Notes: generated from the sequence alone by a model not told the origin. DNA of 26,116 nucleotides from JAIBBG01 sp043748015 (GCA_043748015.1 JAYTOA010000049.1:1-26116), one strand, 5' to 3'. Numbered from the stretch's first letter, positions 1 through 8,488 are shown. Program-made: numbers and translations.

Positions 1-75
1 ATGCGGTCTGACTTACTTGAAGATCGAAAATGCAATTCACTAGCTGTCTATTGAGAGAATTGAACATCCGGGGAA

Positions 76-162
76 AACCACGAAGTGGTTCGAATGTCTT
101 AGCGATGGGATTTATCCCATGGTGAAAGAATATCCCCGCGGATTACAACCCCAACGGGGTTG
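76..162. repeat. REP-like cluster of three short hairpins
   Basis: Three compact inverted repeats lie within about 90 bases. They are AACCAC-GAA-GTGGTT at 76-90, ATGGGAT-TT-ATCCCAT at 105-120 and CAACCCC-AAC-GGGGTTG at 146-162. The cluster is bracketed by a direct repeat GAACATCC at 62-69 and 169-176. Closely spaced hairpins with GC-rich tips and a flanking direct repeat resemble dispersed REP/BIME-type intergenic elements. I cannot see other copies in this window, so calling it a dispersed repeat is inference. No transposase or RAYT gene is visible. Confidence 0.5.
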
Positions 163-238
163 AATAAAGAACATCCACGTCGCAGATTCAGTTTGATGTG
201 TGATTGCGGTAGCATTGCGGACAATCACTTAACTTAAT

Positions 239-265
239 AACCCAATACCCCAATAACCAATAACA
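239..265. repeat. Short CCAATA-type tandem repeat
   Basis: Three imperfect 7-8 base units (CCCAATA, CCCCAATA, ACCAATA) sit just beyond the 3' end of the leftward lipoprotein gene. This is low-complexity sequence with a period close to that of the CAAATCA heptamers near 12.7 kb. Confidence 0.4.
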
Positions 266-267
266 AG

Positions 268-900
268 TCACTGACAAATATTCTCTGAATACGAAAACGA
301 AGACTGACTCGTCACAACGTAATTGGTCAGATTTGCATTCGTCCAAACATCTCCGTTCACCATTTCAAAACGAATAATACCAAGGTTTTTTACAGTGAAT
401 ACCTTATTCACTTTTGTGGGCTCGGTATATGTTTTTTCGTATTTACGCAAGTTCTCGAATGTGATTCCGTTCGTCTCGTAAGATGTCAAGGCAGAACGAT
501 TCGTTTCATACAACGCAGATTGCACATTGTTGAAGACAAATACTACATCCTCATATTGATTCCCACTTTGATTTTCTATATAAAGTAAATTGTGACGAAA
601 CCAGATAGAGTCGCCCTCATTTACGAGCAGCATACCAGTAAGGTCAGAACAACCACAACCGGTATCCGAGATATACTTAATTCTGTGTGTTATGGTTTTA
701 TCAGCTACTACGTATTTTGCGCTATCGTTGTTTTGATTGACGAATGTGATCGTATCACCAAAGCTTTCCGGACACCAATAGTATTGATCCGTGAGCGCAA
801 AACCTCTGCATCCAATTTCGCGATGTACCACTTTTTTGCAACCGATAAATGCGATGGAACAGGCTAAGACGAAAAGAAGGATATTCGTTTTTTTGATCAT
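268..900 (-). CDS. Putative lipoprotein, function unknown
   Basis: A 210-residue protein with a classic lipoprotein signal: basic MIKK start, hydrophobic core, then a lipobox ending FIGC with the acylated cysteine at residue 21, followed by KK. The mature part is polar, has several extra cysteines (a CGC pair near residues 80-85) and ends in a Ser/Tyr-rich tail. I recognise no domain. The ATG at 900 is the natural start because the signal peptide begins there. A promoter-like TTG-N17-TAGTTTTG lies about 47-75 bases upstream, so the gene is probably transcribed alone. By signal type it should be anchored in a membrane, most likely the outer membrane or periplasmic face. No function can be assigned from sequence. 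Confidence 0.75.
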   Translation of the reverse strand: MIKKTNILLFVLACSIAFIGCKKVVHREIGCRGFALTDQYYWCPESFGDTITFVNQNNDSAKYVVADKTITHRIKYISDTGCGCSDLTGMLLVNEGDSIWFRHNLLYIENQSGNQYEDVVFVFNNVQSALYETNRSALTSYETNGITFENLRKYEKTYTEPTKVNKVFTVKNLGIIRFEMVNGDVWTNANLTNYVVTSQSSFSYSENICQ

Positions 901-946
901 GCTTTGTGTTGGATATGATTCTTGGTTTTAATGTTGAATGCAATTT

Positions 947-974
947 CAAAACTAACGACCATTTTTGTAAACAA
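947..974 (-). promoter_or_regulatory. Bacteroidota-type promoter for the lipoprotein gene
   Basis: Read leftward there is TTG (974-972), 17 bases, then TAGTTTTG (954-947), an exact TAnnTTTG -7 box. This matches the TTG-N17-23-TAnnTTTG layout described for Flavobacterium and Bacteroides primary promoters. The predicted start lies about 40 bases before the ATG at 900. The -33 T-tract is also the T-run of the upstream terminator. Confidence 0.55.
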
Positions 975-1018
975 AAAATGCGATGCAGCACTTCCGAAGG
1001 AAGTTATTCATCGCATTT
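972..1018 (-). terminator. Intrinsic terminator after the SPFH gene
   Basis: Read leftward, AAATGCGATG (1018-1009) pairs with CATCGCATTT (985-976) as a perfect 10 bp outer stem. It encloses a second hairpin, ACTTCC-TTC-GGAAGT (1004-990). The outer stem runs straight into a six-T tract. It sits 30 bases after the SPFH stop codon, as expected for a Rho-independent terminator. Confidence 0.75.
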
Positions 1019-1048
1019 GTTCATTCGACAATCGAATGTCGGGAAATT

Positions 1049-1903
1049 CTATTTCATCTTAATAGGAAGCACACCGGCCATTTCACCAATTACATTGATC
1101 AATTCCTTGTCAGAAGGAACAATGATTTTGGAATTATTACCCAAAGCTTTTTCCAACGCTTCAAGCTTGCGCAACGTTTGTGCATTGCCTACGAAGTACT
1201 TCTCGGCGGCCTCATTCACGAGTGCAATAGCTTGAGCTTCACCTTCAGCAGCAAGAATTTTAGCGATACGAATACCTTCGGCCTTCTTGATCTCTGCGCG
1301 TTTTTCACCGTCGGCTTGTGTTTCAATAGCGGTAGCAAAGTCAATTGCAGCCATCTTTTCATTCTCGGCTTTTACGATTTTGTTCATCGTTTCTTGAACG
1401 TCTTTCGGTGGATCGATCTCCTTCAATTCTGTTCTCACGATTTCAATTCCCCAATGCGAAGTTTCATCGATCAAAGTCGCGTGTAATCCTTTGTTGATTT
1501 TTCCCCGCTCACTGTTTGCCGACTTCAAAGTCATTGTTCCGATGATATTACGCAGTGTCGTACGCGCGAGATTGACAATCTGGTATTGAATATTGTTGAC
1601 GTTGTACTGCGAATTTTTCACGCTGTTTTCATCCATCATGATTTTGAAATAAACCTGGGCGTCAACAGATGCATTCAGATTATCAAAGGTGATGATCTCC
1701 TGTTTGTCAGCATCAATCATCTGCTCAGTGATGTTCACGAGATAAATTTTATCAATGAAGGGAATAATCCAGTGAAATCCGGGATTTGCAAATCGGTTGT
1801 ATTTACCGAATCGCTCAATAAGGCCGCGATGTGTGGGACGAATTATTTTGATTCCAAGAATCAAAAAGAAGATTACTGCTGCTATAATAATTTGAATGGT
1901 CAT
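1049..1903 (-). CDS. SPFH/stomatin-like membrane protein (paraslipin/QmcA type)
   Basis: A 284-residue protein with one N-terminal membrane helix (about residues 2-20), then the conserved stomatin start (IRPTHRGLIERFGKY, NPGFHWIIPFID) and the SPFH/Band 7 domain to about residue 190. A coiled-coil stretch rich in Glu, Lys and Ala follows (about 165-255). The order and spacing match the QmcA/paraslipin branch, usually 280-320 residues. Family members form large membrane-associated oligomers that organise membrane microdomains or modulate proteases such as FtsH. That role here is inference. The usual NfeD partner is not adjacent. The ATG at 1903 begins directly before the membrane helix. A dedicated terminator follows the gene. 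Confidence 0.85.
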   Translation of the reverse strand: MTIQIIIAAVIFFLILGIKIIRPTHRGLIERFGKYNRFANPGFHWIIPFIDKIYLVNITEQMIDADKQEIITFDNLNASVDAQVYFKIMMDENSVKNSQYNVNNIQYQIVNLARTTLRNIIGTMTLKSANSERGKINKGLHATLIDETSHWGIEIVRTELKEIDPPKDVQETMNKIVKAENEKMAAIDFATAIETQADGEKRAEIKKAEGIRIAKILAAEGEAQAIALVNEAAEKYFVGNAQTLRKLEALEKALGNNSKIIVPSDKELINVIGEMAGVLPIKMK

Positions 1904-1963
1904 TCGAATTGGGTATTTGCGTAAATATAAGAAGGTTAAAATGATGGATGTAAGAAAATGATT

Positions 1964-3004
1964 TTACCCCTTTAGTACACCGCAAAGATGAAACAGTATG
2001 CGTGCGCCAACATTACCATTCCAATCGTCGTCACCCGGTGCAACTTCCACGAGGTCGAAACCTATAATTTGCTTGCCGGAATTCTTCAACATCGTTAGCA
2101 AAAAGGTCGCTTCATCAAACCACAATCCTCCGGGAACAGGTGTTCCGGTATTTGGACATAGCGTTGGATCGAGTCCATCAATGTCAAAACTTATATGAAC
2201 TTTTTGTGGAAGTTTGCTGATGATTTCTTCACATTGTTGATGCCAGTTGCGACTTACAAAACGTTCACGTTGAAGATGTGCATTAGTGTAAATAACGACG
2301 CGTTCTTTGTTTTCTTCAGCTACCATTTTTTCCTCTTCACAAAAATCGCGAATGCCGACCTGCACAATCGTTTCAATCTGCGGCAGCTTCAGCGCGTTGT
2401 ACATGATAGATGCGTGAGAGTATTCAAATCCTTCGAATGCAATGCGCAAATCTAAATGTGCATCAATGTGAAGAATACCGAAGCTATCGTGAATTTTAGA
2501 TTGTGCTCTGAAAAAACCTAGTGGTGTCGAATGATCTCCTCCGACAAGGCCGACAAGCTTTCCTTGATTCATCCAATATGAGGTTTTTTCCTCCACCCAG
2601 TGATTCATTTTCTCACATGCGGCATTTACTTCCTGCTGTAACTTTTGCGCTGCCTCATCATTTTCTACATCCACTCCGTCTTCCCACATTTCAATTATCT
2701 GCTGTGCTTTTTGTTTGAGGTCGACACTGCGCAACATCATGTCTTCAGGAAGATCAATCAAATAAATTCCCGATTTCCACAACTCCGGAAACTCAGGATG
2801 ATAGAGATCTACCTGAAAACTTGCTTCCAGAATATGAGATGGGCCCGCACTCGTTCCTGCTCCATAGCTTGTTGTCACTTCCCACGGTACTGGAATGAGG
2901 ATGATGTCTGATTCTTCCGCAGTGAAGGGTAGTCCGTAAATATTCGCATCTTTCAATCCTGCAGAATTGGGATTGAAATCCAGAATTTTTTCTTGCTTGT
3001 TCAT
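1964..3004 (-). CDS. Ureohydrolase (arginase/agmatinase/formimidoylglutamase family)
   Basis: A 346-residue protein carrying all metal-binding signatures of the manganese ureohydrolases: GGDHS (155-159), DAHLD (181-185) and SFDIDGLDP (272-280). The conserved Glu of FDLVEVAP is at 320. These enzymes hydrolyse guanidino or formimino groups of arginine, agmatine or formimidoylglutamate. The sequence does not let me choose the substrate, and Bacteroidota homologues are often labelled agmatinase family. The frame stays open to a TTG at 3040, but the ATG at 3004 gives the natural start (MNKQEKILDF). It lies 60 bases upstream of the SPFH gene and about 90 bases after the HD gene, all leftward, so co-transcription is possible. 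No other arginine or histidine catabolic gene is nearby. Confidence 0.88.
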   Translation of the reverse strand: MNKQEKILDFNPNSAGLKDANIYGLPFTAEESDIILIPVPWEVTTSYGAGTSAGPSHILEASFQVDLYHPEFPELWKSGIYLIDLPEDMMLRSVDLKQKAQQIIEMWEDGVDVENDEAAQKLQQEVNAACEKMNHWVEEKTSYWMNQGKLVGLVGGDHSTPLGFFRAQSKIHDSFGILHIDAHLDLRIAFEGFEYSHASIMYNALKLPQIETIVQVGIRDFCEEEKMVAEENKERVVIYTNAHLQRERFVSRNWHQQCEEIISKLPQKVHISFDIDGLDPTLCPNTGTPVPGGLWFDEATFLLTMLKNSGKQIIGFDLVEVAPGDDDWNGNVGARILFHLCGVLKG

Positions 3005-3020
3005 GACGCGAATATGCGTC
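3005..3020 (-). promoter_or_regulatory. Small inverted repeat abutting the ureohydrolase start codon
   Basis: GACGC-atattc-GCGTC ends directly at the ATG at 3004. A 5 bp stem placed there would cover the ribosome-binding region in RNA, so it could damp translation, or it may be chance. Confidence 0.25.
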
Positions 3021-3096
3021 AAAGATGAATTTTCTACCAAGTGATTGCGGAATGAATTGATTGACAGAAAGCCGCATCAGTAGAGATCAACTTGTG

Positions 3097-3687
3097 TTAT
3101 TCTTTGCCGGAAGCCAATTCGTTCATGATTGCCAGGAGATGTTCGTTCTTCAAAGCGCGGCGAGAATCGATGGCGGTAGAGGTGAAATATTGATGTTGAT
3201 GAAGAAATTTCACCTGAATTTTATTCCATTCGATGCGATTTTTCACCACACCAAGATATTTTAATTCTTCAAATAATTTTTCTGCGAGTTCAAAGAAATC
3301 CGGCCTGCCGAGGTAATCCAAATCAGCATCACAAATCACTTTTTCGATGATAGTGCCGGGATGATGAGGAATTTCCGTCGCCATAATTAACCTTACCACG
3401 TTGAATATGTCCTCTTCACTGTAGCCAAATTGAGGAAGCATTTTATTGGCAGTTACACACGATCTTTTTTCATGAAAGTCGGTACCATCAATGAATCCGA
3501 CATCATGCAACATCGTAGCCGTGAGAATGAGCTTCAATTCGTGCTCGTCTAAACCTTCTGCGATACCAATTTGTCGTGCCATGCGATAAACATCCTTCGT
3601 ATGTTCGAGCGTATGATAGGTTAGCCATGGAGGGAGTTCCTCATGAAGTTTGAAGTAGATAGCACGTATGGCACTGAAGAATCGCAT
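3097..3687 (-). CDS. HD-domain phosphohydrolase
   Basis: A 196-residue soluble protein with an HD metal-dependent hydrolase core: first His in HTLEHT (about 25-29), the HD doublet in MLHDVGF (61-62), further His residues in EIPHHPG (108-109) and a downstream Asp in CDADLDYLG (120-122). HD proteins cleave phosphoester bonds of nucleotides or signalling molecules, and the substrate here is unknown. There is no GGDEF, RelA/SpoT synthetase or receiver domain, so it is a stand-alone HD protein. The ATG at 3687 is well placed. It precedes the ureohydrolase by about 90 bases on the same strand. The 234 bases between it and the aquaporin gene show no coding sequence or exact promoter box. Confidence 0.8.
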   Translation of the reverse strand: MRFFSAIRAIYFKLHEELPPWLTYHTLEHTKDVYRMARQIGIAEGLDEHELKLILTATMLHDVGFIDGTDFHEKRSCVTANKMLPQFGYSEEDIFNVVRLIMATEIPHHPGTIIEKVICDADLDYLGRPDFFELAEKLFEELKYLGVVKNRIEWNKIQVKFLHQHQYFTSTAIDSRRALKNEHLLAIMNELASGKE

Positions 3688-3921
3688 GAAGCGGCAATAA
3701 TTTCTTTACAATTGGCTTAAGTAAAGTTCGTGGAACAAATGAACGCAAGAAATGCTATTGACTAACTACATTTTACTGTTTTGTTATAACTAATTATTGC
3801 AAGATTGCACCTTAGCCATGGTTCCCGTTGAAGGAAATCATTTTTGATAAGGCGCAAATAGTGATAAACGCCATAAAGTCAACGGAATGCGCTTTTCTAT
3901 TCTTCCAATAAGTAAGAACTT

Positions 3922-4596
3922 TTAATTGGACTTTTTCTGATTGAATTGTTTGACTTTATTACTGCCTGATAATCGTGTGAAAACCGCACAGATGATTGCT
4001 CCCAAAGTAGGAGCACTCAGATAAATCCACAAATGATTTAAATTCCCTGAAACGAGCGCCGGTCCAACGGATCTAGCTGGATTCATTGAAGCTCCGCTGA
4101 TAGGCCCGCCAAGATATGCTTCAAGAAATATAACAGTTCCTATGATTAATGCTGGCAGCAAAATCAACTTCGTTTTGGTGTATACCATTAGGAGTACTGC
4201 GGCCATCAGAATAAATGTCATTGTGAATTCCCACGTAAATGATTCAAGATTGCTGCCATGAGGAATGGTGGATCCGAGTAATTCGTTTGTTGGACTCAGC
4301 ACTCGAAGAAAAATGCTCGCAAGAATTGCTCCTGCCAACTGACTAACCATATAACCCAATGATTTCCTCAAAGGAAATTTACCTGCAGTTACAAGTCCAA
4401 TCGTGACGGCCGGATTGAAATGTCCACCGGAAATTCTAGCAAAAGCGAGAATGGCGACAGTTACTGAGACACCGAATACGAAAGAGATACCGAGGTTTTG
4501 AATGATGCCATCGAAGTCTTCGCTAAAAACGATTGTTCCTGTCCCGAAAAAGACAATTACAAAGGTGCCGGCAGTTTCTGCAAGAAGTTTCTTCAT
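3922..4596 (-). CDS. Aquaglyceroporin (MIP family), AqpS-like arsenite channel candidate
   Basis: A 224-residue membrane protein with six helices and both MIP half-helix motifs: NPA at 61-63 (in SGGHFNPAVT) and NPA at 172-174, followed by the selectivity-filter Arg175. Aquaporin-family channels pass water, glycerol or small neutral metalloids such as As(OH)3. Its ATG overlaps the TGA of the upstream ArsC-like gene by four bases (ATGA, 4593-4596), so the two are almost certainly translated together. The same pairing occurs in Sinorhizobium meliloti, where AqpS with ArsC gives arsenate detoxification by arsenite outflow. That function here is inference from neighbourhood and family. No ArsR, ArsB or Acr3 gene is adjacent. 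Confidence 0.88.
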   Translation of the reverse strand: MKKLLAETAGTFVIVFFGTGTIVFSEDFDGIIQNLGISFVFGVSVTVAILAFARISGGHFNPAVTIGLVTAGKFPLRKSLGYMVSQLAGAILASIFLRVLSPTNELLGSTIPHGSNLESFTWEFTMTFILMAAVLLMVYTKTKLILLPALIIGTVIFLEAYLGGPISGASMNPARSVGPALVSGNLNHLWIYLSAPTLGAIICAVFTRLSGSNKVKQFNQKKSN

Positions 4597-5216
4597 GAAA
4601 GCAAACTAAACGAATAAAGTATTTCTGTCAGTATCTGAAAAAGCCGTTGATCATAAATCAAGGATGCCATGTCGGTACCGTCGGAACTTTTCGGATCGTC
4701 ATAGGTAAGTGAAATTCTTGATGTTGCACCTACAACGATAGGGCAATTACTATCTGCTTCTCCACAAGTCATGACAGCGATAAATCGTTCATCTGTTTTC
4801 AATGCTTCATAATACAATTTAGAAAATTGAATTGAAGAAGTAGAATTTGAAAAGTGAATAGTGTTTCTGGGATTGTCGTCAATCACCGAACTTATTTCAA
4901 TTTCACAGCCCAATCGTCGCATTGCCTTAAGCGCGTTGTGATGAAGCGCAGTTACTTCAGTTCCTCCGGAATAACTATGGATATGATTCAATCCATAATA
5001 AAATGCGGCAATGTTAGCCGCCAATTCCGCAAACTGGCTTCGTCGTGAATTATGTGTGCAGATGAAATTGAGGTTGACAATAGAATGCAATCTTGCTTCA
5101 TCTTGAATGAAATGTGATAGATGCTTCAAGGCATTTTTGCGATCTTCATCGATCTTGTCAAAGGCCTTCAATGACTCTTCCACATTGTTTTGAATTGTTG
5201 GAAATAGGGTATTCAC
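4593..5216 (-). CDS. Low-molecular-weight phosphatase / arsenate reductase-like protein
   Basis: A 207-residue protein with the LMW tyrosine phosphatase P-loop C-x5-R (C53 to R59 in FICTHNSRRSQ), the SGGTE segment after the first strand pair, and a late acidic loop TYDDPK (171-176) that fits the general-acid position. Two more cysteines in the second half (C151, C158) could serve as redox partners, as in thioredoxin-coupled arsenate reductases. The N-terminal helical extension before the P-loop is shared by a Bacteroidota subfamily often annotated as arsenate reductase. The start is GTG at 5216, since an in-frame stop lies about 20 bases upstream and no ATG intervenes. It overlaps the aquaglyceroporin gene by four bases. 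Phosphatase activity on another substrate cannot be excluded. Confidence 0.8.
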   Translation of the reverse strand: MNTLFPTIQNNVEESLKAFDKIDEDRKNALKHLSHFIQDEARLHSIVNLNFICTHNSRRSQFAELAANIAAFYYGLNHIHSYSGGTEVTALHHNALKAMRRLGCEIEISSVIDDNPRNTIHFSNSTSSIQFSKLYYEALKTDERFIAVMTCGEADSNCPIVVGATSRISLTYDDPKSSDGTDMASLIYDQRLFQILTEILYSFSLLS

Positions 5217-5241
5217 TTTGTATTCACAAGTAAGATTTCAA

Positions 5242-5269
5242 CGGCTAATTTATGAACTAATAAATGCCG
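5242..5269. promoter_or_regulatory. Imperfect inverted repeat upstream of the ArsC-like operon
   Basis: CGGC-TA-ATTTAT, six bases, then ATAAAT-GCCG: a 10 bp dyad with a two-base bulge. It lies in the 228-base gap between the divergent ArsC-like and metallophosphoesterase genes. Its position suits an operator for either gene. No regulator gene is nearby, so this is only a candidate site. Confidence 0.3.
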
Positions 5270-5444
5270 CGTATCATGGGCGCTTGAGGAGTTGTATGTT
5301 GTAGAGCAAACAAAAGCGGACGTTGACCTGAGATTGCTGAACGTTCGCCGTCGAGAATTGTTGATTCGCTTACCATTCAACCCAAACTCAAATATTACCA
5401 GACTTACATCTGTAATTTTACAACGAAATAAAAAGGAAAGGATA

Positions 5445-6698
5445 ATGAGATTTTTTGTGATGATGTTGTTGCTGACAATGGTGGAAGTTTACGCTTTCAA
5501 AGGCCTGAGGTTTATGTCAGTCAACATGGATCCTTTCTGGAGACGTCTGATATCCTATCTTTTTTGGCTGACTACATTGCTTTCCTACGGAGCCATCGTT
5601 TTTCTGATGGCAAAATGGACGCAGCGGCATGATGGAAATGTCGAGCGTACATATGGCCTTTTGAATTTTGTCATTGGATTTTTCCTGATAATCGTTACCT
5701 CGAAATTGTTGTTCGGGACATTTCATTTACTGAATGATGTGGCTACTTTTTTGAAGTGGACATATTTGAAGATTATTGTCAAACCGGAATCCGGCGCACA
5801 CGAAGGAATGACACGCGTTCAGTTTTTCAATCAAGTAGGATTGGGTGTAGCGGCACTTTGGGCTGGAAGTATGCTTTACGGAATGACGAAAGGTAAATAT
5901 GGTTATCGCGTCCTTTCGGAAACACTCACCTTTCCAGATCTTCCTGAAGCATTTGATGGAATGCGCATCGTTCAGATTTCCGATATGCACATTGGCAGTT
6001 TTCGCGATGATTTTGAAGAAGTTCAGAAAGGTTTCGACCTCATCAATTCGCTGAATGCGGACTACCTTTTTTTCACAGGAGATCTCGTCAATAATTTTTC
6101 TGATGAAGCGGAACCATGGATCGATAGGTTGAAAAATCTTCAGGCGCGTTATGGCAAGTTTTCAATTCTCGGTAATCACGATTATGGTGATTATGCAATG
6201 GGTGATCTTCCGGATCAAAAGGCGAAAAGTCAAAAGCGATTGTTTGAGATTCATGCCGAAAGTGGTTTCAAATTACTGCGTAATGAGAATGCTTTGCTGG
6301 AAAAAGATGGTCAAAGTATTCGACTGTTGGGTTCAGAAAATTGGGGACTTGGTTTTCACCAGTACGGCGATCTGGAGAAGACGATGACAGGAGTTGAAGA
6401 CGATGAATTCAAGATTTTGCTCTCACATGATCCAACACACTGGCAAGAGCATGTGGTTGGAAAAAAGAAGGTGCACTTAACGTTTTCAGGTCACACGCAT
6501 GGCGCACAGATGGGACTCGAATTGCCACAATTCGGTATCAAATTCAGTCCTGTTTCACTGAGATATAAGCGTTGGGGTGGACTATACACTGAGAATAGAC
6601 AGCATCTGTACATCAACAGAGGCTTTGGATTCATTGCTTTCCCGGGCCGAGTTGGTATGGCTCCAGAGGTCACATTGATTGAATTGAAGAGAGGTTAG
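5445..6698 (+). CDS. Membrane-anchored calcineurin-type metallophosphoesterase
   Basis: A 417-residue protein. Four predicted membrane helices (about residues 3-19, 34-55, 72-95 and 131-146) precede a complete calcineurin-like phosphoesterase domain: DMH (180-182), GDLVNN (212-217), GNHD (243-246), His328 in LLSHDP and GHTH (349-352). These residues form the two-metal centre. Proteins with this architecture (YaeI/YkuE-like) act on membrane-linked phosphoesters such as lipid intermediates, but the substrate is not visible here. The frame is open back to a TTG at 5292. The ATG at 5445 is preferred because it begins the first helix and has an unusually good purine-rich site, AGGAAAGGA, six bases upstream. 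The gene is divergent from the ArsC-like gene and 101 bases before ettA. Confidence 0.88.
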   Translation: MRFFVMMLLLTMVEVYAFKGLRFMSVNMDPFWRRLISYLFWLTTLLSYGAIVFLMAKWTQRHDGNVERTYGLLNFVIGFFLIIVTSKLLFGTFHLLNDVATFLKWTYLKIIVKPESGAHEGMTRVQFFNQVGLGVAALWAGSMLYGMTKGKYGYRVLSETLTFPDLPEAFDGMRIVQISDMHIGSFRDDFEEVQKGFDLINSLNADYLFFTGDLVNNFSDEAEPWIDRLKNLQARYGKFSILGNHDYGDYAMGDLPDQKAKSQKRLFEIHAESGFKLLRNENALLEKDGQSIRLLGSENWGLGFHQYGDLEKTMTGVEDDEFKILLSHDPTHWQEHVVGKKKVHLTFSGHTHGAQMGLELPQFGIKFSPVSLRYKRWGGLYTENRQHLYINRGFGFIAFPGRVGMAPEVTLIELKRG

Positions 6699-6721
6699 AA
6701 TTCAATTTGCTTACAGAGTTT

Positions 6722-6729
6722 TATCTTTG
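6722..6729 (+). promoter_or_regulatory. Candidate -7 box for ettA
   Basis: TATCTTTG followed by C is an exact TAnnTTTG box in the 101-base gap before ettA. It would give a leader of about 65 bases. No good TTG element lies 17-23 bases upstream, so this is supported by the -7 match and position only. Confidence 0.4.
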
Positions 6730-6799
6730 CGCTCCTTTTGAATGTCAAATTCAATCGAGTTCAATAATGCAAATCACAATTAATTTCATATAAAAGCAC

Positions 6800-8488
6800 A
6801 TGAGCGACGACAAAAAGATCATTTTTTCGATGGTAGGTGTAAACAAATACACACCGACAGGAAAACATATCATCAAAGATGTTTATCTCAGTTTTTACTA
6901 TGGAGCTAAGATTGGTATACTGGGTATGAATGGCGCCGGTAAATCGACGGTGATGAAAATTATCGCGGGACTTGATCAATCGTATCAAGGAGATGTGGTT
7001 TGGAGTCCCGGTTATAGCGTAGGCTATCTTCCGCAGGAACCGTTGCTCGACGATAACAGAACAGTGCGTGAAGTGGTAGAAGAAGGCGTTAAGCCAATCA
7101 CTGATGCTTTGAAAGAGTACGAAGAGATTAACCTCAAATTCATGGATGAGGCAATTCTCAACGATCCGGAGAAGATGGAAGCGTTGATGAATAAACAGGC
7201 AAACGCCCAGGACAGGATTGAAGCATTGGGAGGTTGGGACCTAGATAATAAACTCGCTGTAGCAATGGACGCACTTCGTTGCGCTCCTGAGGACACGAAA
7301 ATTGGAGTATTGAGCGGAGGTGAGAGAAGACGCGTGGCACTTTGCCGTTTGTTGTTGCAGCAGCCTGATGTGTTGTTGCTCGATGAGCCCACCAACCACT
7401 TGGATGCAGAAAGCGTTTTATGGTTGGAGCAACACCTTTCAGAATACAAAGGAACTGTGCTTGCAGTAACACACGATAGATATTTCCTCGACAATGTTGC
7501 CGGTTGGATTTTAGAATTGGATCGTGGAGAAGGCATTCCATACCAAGGCAATTACTCTTCATGGCTCGAACAAAAAGCAAAGCGTCTGGCGCAGGAAGAG
7601 AAAGGAGAAAGCAAACGCAGAAAAATTCTTGAACGAGAGTTGGAGTGGGTGCGAACGAATCCGAAAGGCCGTCAATCGAAGAATAAAGCTCGTCTTCAGA
7701 ATTACGATAAAATGATGAGTGAAGGTGAAAGAGAAAAAGAAGCTCTACTTGAAATTCCAATCGCCAATGGTCCGCGCCTTGGAAATGACGTTATCGAATT
7801 TACCAATGTTACCAAAGGTTTTGAAGATAAATTGTTGATCGAAAATCTGTCGTTTAAACTTCCTCCAGCAGGCATAGTTGGTATCATCGGCCCGAACGGT
7901 GCCGGTAAAACAACTTTGTTCCGAATGATCATGGGTGAAGAAACGCAAGACAGCGGTGACATCAAAATCGGTGATACAGTTCAGATTGGTTATGTTGATC
8001 AGCGTCATGGTGACATAGATGACAGCAAAACGGTTTATGAAGTTCTCAGTGGTGGCAATGAAGTAATAGAGCTCGGTGGCCAGACCATCAATTCACGCGC
8101 TTATTGCAGCAAGTTCAATTTCGCCGGTGGAGATCAGCAGAAAAAATGTGGAATACTATCAGGTGGTGAGCGCAACAGATTGCACCTAGCCATGACATTG
8201 AAAACAGAAGCCAACGTGTTATTACTCGATGAGCCTACCAACGATATTGACGTGAATACGCTGCGTGCGTTGGAAGAAGGGATTCAAAACTTCGCAGGAT
8301 GTGCTGTGGTGATTTCCCACGACCGTTGGTTCCTGGATCGCATCTGTACGCATATTCTCGCATTCGAAGGTGATTCGCAAGTCTATTTCTTTGAGGGAGA
8401 TTTCAGTGCGTATGAAGAGAATAAATTGAAGCGACTTGGCGATACAACTCCACACAGATTGAAGTATAAGAAGTTGGTTCGCGCTTAG
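6800..8488 (+). CDS. ettA: Energy-dependent translational throttle protein EttA (ABCF ATPase)
   Basis: A 562-residue protein with two ABC ATPase domains in tandem and no membrane part. Domain 1 has Walker A GMNGAGKS (42-49), the arm insertion (about 95-140), LSGGE (171-175) and DEPTNHLD (195-202). The interdomain linker is charged and helical (about 255-310). Domain 2 has GPNGAGKT (364-371), LSGGE (453-457) and DEPTNDID (477-484). Length, arm size and linker match EttA rather than Uup or antibiotic-resistance ABCF proteins. EttA binds the ribosomal E site and gates the first elongation cycles according to the ATP/ADP ratio. The ATG at 6800 follows a purine-poor leader, typical for this phylum. 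Confidence 0.95.
   Translation: MSDDKKIIFSMVGVNKYTPTGKHIIKDVYLSFYYGAKIGILGMNGAGKSTVMKIIAGLDQSYQGDVVWSPGYSVGYLPQEPLLDDNRTVREVVEEGVKPITDALKEYEEINLKFMDEAILNDPEKMEALMNKQANAQDRIEALGGWDLDNKLAVAMDALRCAPEDTKIGVLSGGERRRVALCRLLLQQPDVLLLDEPTNHLDAESVLWLEQHLSEYKGTVLAVTHDRYFLDNVAGWILELDRGEGIPYQGNYSSWLEQKAKRLAQEEKGESKRRKILERELEWVRTNPKGRQSKNKARLQNYDKMMSEGEREKEALLEIPIANGPRLGNDVIEFTNVTKGFEDKLLIENLSFKLPPAGIVGIIGPNGAGKTTLFRMIMGEETQDSGDIKIGDTVQIGYVDQRHGDIDDSKTVYEVLSGGNEVIELGGQTINSRAYCSKFNFAGGDQQKKCGILSGGERNRLHLAMTLKTEANVLLLDEPTNDIDVNTLRALEEGIQNFAGCAVVISHDRWFLDRICTHILAFEGDSQVYFFEGDFSAYEENKLKRLGDTTPHRLKYKKLVRA

Noticed and set aside
3688..3921. Terminator or promoter for the aquaporin or HD genes
   Set aside because: Only a 4 bp GGCG/CGCC stem without a T-tract and no exact TAnnTTTG box could be found.
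5292..5444. N-terminal extension of the metallophosphoesterase from a TTG
   Set aside because: The extra 51 residues do not resemble the family, and the ATG at 5445 has a good ribosome site and starts the first membrane helix.
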